Source of the DNA: Lachnospiraceae bacterium
GTDB taxonomy: Bacteria; Bacillota; Clostridia; Lachnospirales; Lachnospiraceae
DNA: 12,727 nucleotides
Direction: 5' to 3'
Assembly (NCBI GenBank): GCA_009774155.1
Contig: VSNE01000040.1
Coordinates: forward strand, 1 to 12,727
Position 1 is the stretch's first letter, and every line of letters starts with the position of its first letter. Positions 6,924 through 12,727 of this stretch are shown here, one piece after another. The position numbers and the translations under genes are program-made. The notes under the pieces were generated by a model, which did no database searches, was not told the origin of the DNA, and saw nothing but the letters and a program-made list of their open reading frames with translations.

Positions 6924-7063
6924 ATGCATATGGGCACCCAGAGGAAACATGTCAGCTGAAGCTGACGGGTGCCCGGCGCGGCGGGCAGGGGAAGATAAAT
7001 CCTCCCTGCCCGATTGGACAGGAGGCCGGCCGGGGATGCTTTGAAGAAGCTGAAAGGAGTTTA
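6924..7063 (+). other. Structured leader between T-box terminator and pheS
   Basis: This 140-nt stretch is only transcribed after antitermination. It holds two strong hairpins. The first is GGGCACCC (6932-6939) / GGGTGCCC (6967-6974) with an inner perfect stem GTCAGC/GCTGAC (6951-6966), a TGAA tetraloop and an 11-nt one-sided bulge. The second is GGGCAGGG (6983-6990) / CCCTGCCC (7004-7011) with a 13-nt loop. Neither is followed by a T run, so they are not intrinsic terminators. A possible 11-codon ORF (6924-6959) starts 7 nt after GGAG (6913-6916) in the terminator arm and stops in the first hairpin's loop. GGCCGGCC lies at 7024-7031. The function is unknown. Confidence 0.55.
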
Positions 7064-7066
7064 ATG

Positions 7067-8086
7067 ATGAAAGAGAAATTGCAGAAAATTAAAGAAGAGG
7101 CAATTGCAAAGATCAGGGAATCCGCAAATCCGGAAGCCCTGAACGATGTACGAGTGTCCGTACTTGGAAAAAAGGGAGAACTGACTGCCCTGTTGAAAAG
7201 TATGAAGGAGGTAGCTCCGGAGGATCGTCCGGCCTTTGGACAGCTTGTGAATGATACAAGAGCAGAGATCGAGCGGGTTATGGACGAAGCGAAGAAGAGT
7301 ATGGAGCATATGCTTCTGGAAATGAAATTAAAAAGTGAGGTTATCGATGTGACCCTTCCGGCGAAAAAAAATTGTGTGGGACATCGCCACCCGAATACAA
7401 TCGCGCTGGAAGAGGTGGAACGGATCTTTATCGGTATGGGCTATGAAGTGATCGAAGGGCCGGAAGTGGAGTACGATCTTTATAATTTCGAGAAGCTGAA
7501 TATTCCGGCAAATCACCCGGCAAAGGATGAGCAGGATACTTTCTATATTAATAAGGAAATCGTACTGCGTACCCAGACGTCTCCGGTACAGGCGCGTACT
7601 ATGGAAAAGGGCAGACTGCCGATCCGCATGATCTCTCCGGGACGCGTATTCCGCTCTGACGAGGTGGATGCAACGCATTCTCCGTCATTCCATCAGATTG
7701 AGGGACTGGTCATTGACAAAAATATTACATTTGCAGATCTGAAAGGAACTTTAGAGGAGTTTGCAAAGGAACTGTTTGGTGAGGAGACAAAAACCAAATT
7801 CCGTCCGCACCATTTCCCGTTTACAGAACCCAGCGCAGAGGTGGATGTATCCTGCTTCAAGTGCGGAGGCAAGGGCTGCCGTTTTTGTAAAGGTTCAGGC
7901 TGGATTGAGATTCTCGGCTGCGGTATGGTTCATCCTCATGTGCTGGAAATGTGCGGTATTGATCCGGATGAGTATACCGGATTTGCATTCGGCGTGGGAC
8001 TGGAGCGTATTGCATTGCTGAAATATGAGATTGATGATATGAGACTCTTATATGAAAATGATATAAGATTCCTGCGTCAGTTTTAA
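7067..8086 (+). CDS. pheS: Phenylalanyl-tRNA synthetase alpha subunit
   Basis: Catalytic subunit of the alpha2-beta2 class IIc synthetase that attaches Phe to tRNA-Phe in the cytoplasm. It is 339 residues from this start, the normal length. An N-terminal coiled coil for tRNA binding covers about residues 1-85. The class II core follows: HPNTIALEEVERIF, RTQTSPVQARTM, GRVFRSDEVDATHSPSFHQIEGL (motif 2 region), the Cys-rich CFKCGGKGCRFCKGSGW typical of Firmicute PheS, and motif 3 GVGLERIALLKY. Two ATGs are adjacent (7064, 7067). AGGAG at 7055-7059 is 7 nt from the second and 4 nt from the first, so 7067 is preferred; either is possible. The frame stays open upstream through the T-box, but that region is regulatory RNA. 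pheT follows after 48 bp. Confidence 0.97.
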   Translation: MKEKLQKIKEEAIAKIRESANPEALNDVRVSVLGKKGELTALLKSMKEVAPEDRPAFGQLVNDTRAEIERVMDEAKKSMEHMLLEMKLKSEVIDVTLPAKKNCVGHRHPNTIALEEVERIFIGMGYEVIEGPEVEYDLYNFEKLNIPANHPAKDEQDTFYINKEIVLRTQTSPVQARTMEKGRLPIRMISPGRVFRSDEVDATHSPSFHQIEGLVIDKNITFADLKGTLEEFAKELFGEETKTKFRPHHFPFTEPSAEVDVSCFKCGGKGCRFCKGSGWIEILGCGMVHPHVLEMCGIDPDEYTGFAFGVGLERIALLKYEIDDMRLLYENDIRFLRQF

Positions 8087-8134
8087 TATTTGTTTCCATG
8101 TGCGCAGTGAAAGAAGAATGAGAGGTAGAAGAAT

Positions 8135-10555
8135 ATGAATACATCGTTATCATGGATCAAGGCATATGTACCGGAGCTTGATGTGACTGCACAGGAGTTT
8201 GCGGATGCTATGACCTTATCCGGTTCCAAAGTAGAAGGATTTAAAAAAATGGATGCCGATCTGGAGCATATTGTGATCGGCCAGATTGAGAAGATTGAAC
8301 GCCACCCGGACGCAGATAAGCTGATTATCTGTCAGGTGAATATTGGAAAGGAAGCGCCAGTTCAGATTGTAACAGGGGCTCCCAATGTAAAAGAAGGAGA
8401 TAAGGTGCCGGTCGTTTTGGACGGGGGACGTGTGGCCGGCGGACATGACGGGAAGATGACTCCGGGCGGAATCCGGATTAAGAAAGGGAAGCTGCGAGGC
8501 ATCGAATCCAACGGCATGATGTGTTCCATTGAGGAGCTGGGCTCCAGCCGCGATATGTACCCGGAGGCTCCGGAGTGCGGAATCTATATTTTTCCGGAGG
8601 ATGCAGCAGTGGGTGCGGACGCAGTGGAAGCGCTGGGGCTTCATGATGTGGTATTTGAATTTGAGATCACATCCAACCGTGTGGACTGCTACAGTATCCT
8701 TGGGCTTGCAAGAGAGACTGCAGCCACCTTCCATAAGGAGTTCAAGGCTCCGGCTGTGGAGGTAAAGGGAAGCGAGGATGATGTAAATCATTATATCAAG
8801 GTAGAGGTGAAAGATCCAAAGCTGTGTCCCCGTTATTGTGCACGAGTTGTAAAAAATATTAAGCTGGCCCCGTCGCCGCAGTGGATGCAGAGAAGACTGG
8901 CATCTGTGGGCATCCGTCCCATTAACAATGTGGTCGATATCACGAATTATGTAATGGAAGAGTACGGCCAGCCAATGCATGCATATGATCTGGATACGAT
9001 TGCGGGCAATCAGATTGTGGTCCGCCGTGCAGAGAAGAATGAGAAATTCGTAACGCTGGATGGCCAGGAGCGTACGCTGGATGATACGGTTCTGATGATT
9101 TGTGACGGGGAGAAGGCAGTCGGCATCGCCGGCATCATGGGAGGCGAGAATTCCATGATTACGGATGATGTGCATACGATGCTGTTTGAGGCGGCCTGCT
9201 TCGACGGAACGAATATCCGTCTGTCCAGCAAGAAAGTCGGTCTTCGCACGGAGGCTTCCGGTAAATTTGAGAAGGGTCTGGATCCGAACAATGCCGAGGC
9301 TGCTATTCATCGTGCATGCCAGTTAATTGAGGAACTGGGAGCAGGTGAAGTGGTAGACGGTATCGTGGATGTCTATACAGAGAAAAGGGAGCCTGTACGG
9401 ATACCGTTTGAGCCGGATCGCATCAACGCGCTGCTTGGCACGGACTTAAGTGAAGAACAGATGCTGGCTTATTTCCGGCCCATAGAGCTGGAATACGACA
9501 GTGCTGCCAATGAGATTATCGTGCCTTCCTTCCGTCAGGATTTGCTGCGCACGGCAGATATTGCAGAAGAGGTGGCCCGCTTCTTCGGATATGATAATAT
9601 TCCGACTACGCTTCCAAAGGGAGAGGCGACGACGGGAAAGCTTCCGTTTTATCTTAGGGTAGAGTCTGTGGCAAGGGATATCGCAGAGTACTGCGGATTC
9701 TCCCAGGGCATGACCTACAGCTTTGAAAGTCCGAAGGTATTTGACAAACTAATGCTTCCGGAGGATGCTGCCGAGAGAAATGCGATTGTGATATCCAATC
9801 CGCTGGGTGAGGATTTTTCCATTATGAGAACCATTTCCCTGAATGGCATGCTGACCTCTCTGGCAACAAACTATAACCGCAGAAATAAAAATGTCCGTCT
9901 TTATGAGCTGGGAAATATTTATCTGCCAAAGAGTCTGCCCCTTACCGAGCTTCCGGATGAACGTATGCAGTTCACTCTTGGTATGTATGGCGACGGAGAT
10001 TTCTTTACTATGAAGGGGGTTGTGGAGGAATTTCTGGACAGGATCGGCATGCATAAAAAGGAGACTTATGATCCGAAATGCGGAAAGCCGTTTCTGCATC
10101 CGGGCCGTCAGGCATCCATCATTTATGACGGCGCACAGATTGGATATATGGGTGAGGTTCATCCGACTGCGGCATCGGCTTACGGCATCGGCGAACGTGC
10201 CTATGTGGCCGTTCTGGATATGCCGTCCATTGTAGAAAAAGCGACCTTTGACCGCAAATATGAGGGAATTGCGAAATTCCCTGCCGTGACAAGAGATATC
10301 TCCATGGTTGTTCCCAAGAATGTTCTGGTGGGGCAGATTGAAGAGGTGATCTCCGTGCGCGGCGGTAAAATTCTGGAGAGCTACGAGCTGTTCGATGTCT
10401 ATGAAGGCGCCCAGATTAAGGAGGGCTGTAAATCAGTGGCTTATTCCATCGTATTCCGGGCAAAAGATAAGACGCTGGAGGAAGCAGAGGTTACGGCTGC
10501 CATGAAGAAGATTCTGAACGGTCTTCAGTCTCTTGGAGCGGAGCTAAGACAGTAA
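8135..10555 (+). CDS. pheT: Phenylalanyl-tRNA synthetase beta subunit
   Basis: Partner of PheS, providing editing of mischarged Tyr-tRNA-Phe and tRNA recognition. At 806 residues it is full length. Domains in order: an EMAP-like tRNA-binding domain from about residue 40 (GQIEKIERHPDADKL); the B3/B4 editing domain from about 215 to 390 (CPRYCARVVKNIKL, INNVVDITNYVMEEYGQPMHAYD, RTEASGKFEKGLDP); the B5 domain around 405-480; a catalytic-core-like region that holds no active site; and a C-terminal ferredoxin-fold anticodon-binding (FDX-ACB) domain from about 712 (FPAVTRDISMVV to the end). The ribosome binding site is GAGGT about 10 nt before the ATG. The TAA stop overlaps the next ATG by one base. 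Confidence 0.97.
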   Translation: MNTSLSWIKAYVPELDVTAQEFADAMTLSGSKVEGFKKMDADLEHIVIGQIEKIERHPDADKLIICQVNIGKEAPVQIVTGAPNVKEGDKVPVVLDGGRVAGGHDGKMTPGGIRIKKGKLRGIESNGMMCSIEELGSSRDMYPEAPECGIYIFPEDAAVGADAVEALGLHDVVFEFEITSNRVDCYSILGLARETAATFHKEFKAPAVEVKGSEDDVNHYIKVEVKDPKLCPRYCARVVKNIKLAPSPQWMQRRLASVGIRPINNVVDITNYVMEEYGQPMHAYDLDTIAGNQIVVRRAEKNEKFVTLDGQERTLDDTVLMICDGEKAVGIAGIMGGENSMITDDVHTMLFEAACFDGTNIRLSSKKVGLRTEASGKFEKGLDPNNAEAAIHRACQLIEELGAGEVVDGIVDVYTEKREPVRIPFEPDRINALLGTDLSEEQMLAYFRPIELEYDSAANEIIVPSFRQDLLRTADIAEEVARFFGYDNIPTTLPKGEATTGKLPFYLRVESVARDIAEYCGFSQGMTYSFESPKVFDKLMLPEDAAERNAIVISNPLGEDFSIMRTISLNGMLTSLATNYNRRNKNVRLYELGNIYLPKSLPLTELPDERMQFTLGMYGDGDFFTMKGVVEEFLDRIGMHKKETYDPKCGKPFLHPGRQASIIYDGAQIGYMGEVHPTAASAYGIGERAYVAVLDMPSIVEKATFDRKYEGIAKFPAVTRDISMVVPKNVLVGQIEEVISVRGGKILESYELFDVYEGAQIKEGCKSVAYSIVFRAKDKTLEEAEVTAAMKKILNGLQSLGAELRQ

Positions 10556-12237
10556 TGACCATGAAAAAGTCTGTCAGGGTGCTGCTGGTATTGGCAGCAT
10601 CCCTGATTCTTTTGATAGTAGCAGTGCAGAGTCCGAAGAAAGCGGAGATTATGGAACGGGCAGATGATATTATTCCTTCCCAGGAGGCTTCCTTCTGTGA
10701 AGGGGATCTGGTTCTGGGACTTTCCAGTGAAGGAGGATTTCCGATCTATTATACTTTAGATGGAAGTATTCCGACGCTGGGGAGCCTGTTTTATGAAGCT
10801 CCGGTTGTGATGTCTGCATCAGAGCAGGTGCAAAGCTGCGTAATTCGGGCGCGTACTTATGATGAAGCTGCGGGAGTGTGGGGAGATTTGTTTACCCGCA
10901 CTTATTTCTATGCCCGGGATATGCAGACGATTCTGGATCGGTTCAGCACCTATATTGTCTGTGTGACCAGCTCTCCTTATAATCTTTACGACTATGAGCA
11001 TGGAATTATGGTAGAAGGGAAAATCCGGGATGAGTATGTGAACAGTGATGAATATATATCGGGTAAGCTGACCCAGCCTGCCAATTTTACCCAGGAGGGA
11101 CGGGAATGGGAGAGAGAAGCCTATGTGGAGATCTTATCTCCGGACGGGGAACGGCTGATATCCCAAAATGCGGGAATGCGCATCTTCGGCCATGCCAGCA
11201 GACAGTATTATTATAAATCCTTTAAATTGTATGCCAGAGAGGAATACGGGGCGGATACCTTTGAATATCCGCTTTTTGCAGATAATTTTCCGGGCGGGGG
11301 AGAACATGTACAAGGTTCCTATGAACGTCTGGTCGTGCGCGCTCATGGCTTTGATAAAAGTGTGACCCTGTTCCGGGAGGAATTATTTCAGAGGCTTTTA
11401 AGCGGGATAGAAGGAATTGACACCAAGTCCGTGGCTCCTGCATCCGTATGGCTGAACGGAGCGTACTATAATTTTGAGTGGCTTCAGGAGGTTTATGATG
11501 ACCGGTATATGGAGGAAAATTATGGTCTGAGGCAGGAAGGGGATTCCTATCAAAATGTAAAGCTGAGAAATAATAAAATCCGTAAAGATGAAGATGCAGA
11601 CGAGGAAGAGATTCGGGCATATGAGGATTATGAAAAATTAGCTACATATGCAAAGCTGGACCTGACCAATGATGAGATATTTTCTCAATTCTCTGAATTG
11701 ACAGACGTTGAAAATATGCTCCAGTATTTTGCCATTGAAACTTATATTGGGAACTGGGACTGGCCGTTGAACAATGTGAAGCTTTATCGTTATTACAGCT
11801 CCAACGGAAGCTATGGCGAGGGCAGGCAGGACGGGAGATGGCGTTATCTGTATTACGATATGGAAGCAGGATTCAATATTTTCAACGAGCCGGAGGAGGA
11901 CTGGATTTCCATCGGCGCGGTTATGGATAAAAGCTCTCTGTTTGCTGCGGTTATGAAACGCCAGGATTGCCGGGAGAGCTTTGCTTATTATATGAAGCTC
12001 TGCATGGAGGAATATTTTACTGAGGAGAAGGTCCGCGCCGCAGTGGAACAGCTTTGTTCGGAGCGGGATGCAGAGCTTGCCGAAAGCTTTGCTTATAAAC
12101 AGAGCGTGGATGAGACGTATACGATGGATATGGAAGAGGTGGAGCAGAACATCGGAATCCTTTATGATTTTGTACAAAAGCGTCCTGAAATTATGAGGGC
12201 GGAGCTGGAAAAAAGTTTTGGGATTCGGATTGAGTAA
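10555..12237 (+). CDS. CotH-kinase family protein with N-terminal anchor and chitobiase-like domain
   Basis: 560-residue exported or membrane-anchored protein. Residues 4-24 are a basic start plus hydrophobic segment (signal anchor). Residues about 50-122 match a chitobiase/beta-hexosaminidase C-terminal-type Ig-like domain (YYTLDGSIPT at 65-74, then FYEAPV and IRARTYD). The CotH domain occupies about 180-470: GMRIFGHASRQYYYKSFKLYA, VVRAHGFDKSVTLFRE, then NWDWPLNN (400-407, Asp402) and YYDMEAGF (433-440, Asp435), matching the catalytic Asp motifs of CotH. Bacillus CotH is an atypical protein kinase that phosphorylates spore-coat proteins; in non-spore settings the targets are unknown. The ATG overlaps the pheT stop (TAATG), with GGAG about 11 nt upstream inside pheT; a second ATG at 10561 is less well placed. 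It appears coupled to pheT. Confidence 0.88.
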   Translation: MTMKKSVRVLLVLAASLILLIVAVQSPKKAEIMERADDIIPSQEASFCEGDLVLGLSSEGGFPIYYTLDGSIPTLGSLFYEAPVVMSASEQVQSCVIRARTYDEAAGVWGDLFTRTYFYARDMQTILDRFSTYIVCVTSSPYNLYDYEHGIMVEGKIRDEYVNSDEYISGKLTQPANFTQEGREWEREAYVEILSPDGERLISQNAGMRIFGHASRQYYYKSFKLYAREEYGADTFEYPLFADNFPGGGEHVQGSYERLVVRAHGFDKSVTLFREELFQRLLSGIEGIDTKSVAPASVWLNGAYYNFEWLQEVYDDRYMEENYGLRQEGDSYQNVKLRNNKIRKDEDADEEEIRAYEDYEKLATYAKLDLTNDEIFSQFSELTDVENMLQYFAIETYIGNWDWPLNNVKLYRYYSSNGSYGEGRQDGRWRYLYYDMEAGFNIFNEPEEDWISIGAVMDKSSLFAAVMKRQDCRESFAYYMKLCMEEYFTEEKVRAAVEQLCSERDAELAESFAYKQSVDETYTMDMEEVEQNIGILYDFVQKRPEIMRAELEKSFGIRIE

Positions 12238-12251
12238 TCAGAACGCTGATT
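12236..12251 (+). other. Short hairpin at the CotH-gene stop codon
   Basis: AATCAG (12236-12241) and CTGATT (12246-12251) form a 6-bp stem with an AACG loop across the stop codon. There is no T run after it, so it is not a convincing terminator, and transcription may continue into queA. Confidence 0.3.
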
Positions 12252-12292
12252 TACTGATAAGAATTGGCAGACAAAGAATAGAGGTAGAGAAT

Positions 12293-12727
12293 ATGAATTT
12301 GCATGACTTTTATTATGAACTTCCCCAGGAGCTGATTGCGCAGGACCCGCTGGAGGATCGTTCCGGCTCCAGGCTCCTTTTGCTGGATAAGGAAACAGGA
12401 AAAACAGAGCATCATATTTTTAAAGAGATTATCAATTATCTGAATCCGGGCGACTGTCTGGTGGTGAATGACACAAAGGTTATTCCGGCCCGTCTGATAG
12501 GAAGCAAAATAGGGACAGACGCAAGGATTGAGATTTTGCTTCTGAAGAGAAAAGAAGAGAAGGTATGGGAGACGCTGGTTAAGCCTGGTAAAAAGGCAAA
12601 GCCAGGTACAAAAATCAGTTTTGGAAACGGGCTTTTAACAGGTGAAGTTGTGGATGTGGTGGAGGACGGCAACAGGATTGTTCATTTTACCTGTCTCTTA
12701 AACAAATCTGACGCTGCCGACGAACTA
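12293..12727 (+). CDS. queA: S-adenosylmethionine:tRNA ribosyltransferase-isomerase, 3' end outside window
   Basis: QueA moves the ribosyl part of SAM onto preQ1-modified G34 of tRNAs (GUN anticodons), making epoxyqueuosine. Only the first 145 codons are present, out of roughly 340 in the family, and the frame is open to the window edge. The N-terminus is typical: the MNLHDFYYELPQELIAQDPL type opening, then RSGSRLLLLDKETG, and GDCLVVNDTKVIPARL around residues 51-66, followed by IEILLLKR. The ATG follows GAGGTAGAGAAT, a leader nearly identical in form to that of pheT. No promoter is evident in the 55-bp gap after the CotH gene, so it may be read from the pheST transcript. Confidence 0.96.
   Translation, partial: MNLHDFYYELPQELIAQDPLEDRSGSRLLLLDKETGKTEHHIFKEIINYLNPGDCLVVNDTKVIPARLIGSKIGTDARIEILLLKRKEEKVWETLVKPGKKAKPGTKISFGNGLLTGEVVDVVEDGNRIVHFTCLLNKSDAADEL

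Noticed and set aside
6875..7066. In-frame N-terminal extension of pheS from a GTG inside the T-box
   Set aside because: The 64 extra codons cross the T-box, the terminator and two hairpins, have no ribosome site at the GTG, and do not resemble PheS; AGGAG at 7055-7059 marks the real start.
8216..9310. 364-codon minus-strand ORF opposite pheT
   Set aside because: It is antisense to conserved PheT domains; the Cys-, His- and Leu-rich translation is typical of a reverse shadow.

Overview
The window looks like chromosomal housekeeping DNA from a Gram-positive anaerobe of the class Clostridia, most likely a gut Lachnospiraceae. This is inferred from AGGAGG-type ribosome binding sites, a T-box leader in front of pheST, a clostridial-type 6S RNA, a SpoIID-family protein, a CotH-family kinase and a divergent ATP-type PEP carboxykinase. 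No species can be named from the sequence alone. All recognised genes are on the + strand. No insertion sequence, phage gene, CRISPR array or tRNA/rRNA gene was seen.

Layout. A bidirectional-looking terminator (25-53) is followed by thrC (threonine synthase) and a tightly spaced small three-helix membrane protein of unknown function. Next comes pckA behind its own strong promoter, which carries three helically phased TGACARG repeats just downstream of the -10 box, and it ends in a clear terminator. An independent unit with a near-consensus promoter encodes 6S RNA and ends in a hairpin terminator. It is followed by a membrane-anchored SpoIID/LytB-domain protein and a YihY/BrkB-type membrane protein, which has a possible promoter inside the end of the SpoIID gene.

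The second half is a T-box-controlled operon. A promoter, a Phe-specific T-box (specifier UUC, acceptor-pairing UGGU) and a terminator precede pheS and pheT. A CotH-kinase gene with an N-terminal anchor and a chitobiase-like domain overlaps the pheT stop codon by one base. The window ends inside queA (tRNA queuosine biosynthesis), cut after 145 codons.

Points most worth a second look: the CotH kinase translationally coupled to pheT under a Phe T-box; two strong, non-terminator hairpins plus a possible 11-codon leader ORF between the T-box terminator and pheS; and the phased repeat array at the pckA promoter. No complete novel multi-gene system is evident; the novelty here is regulatory and contextual.
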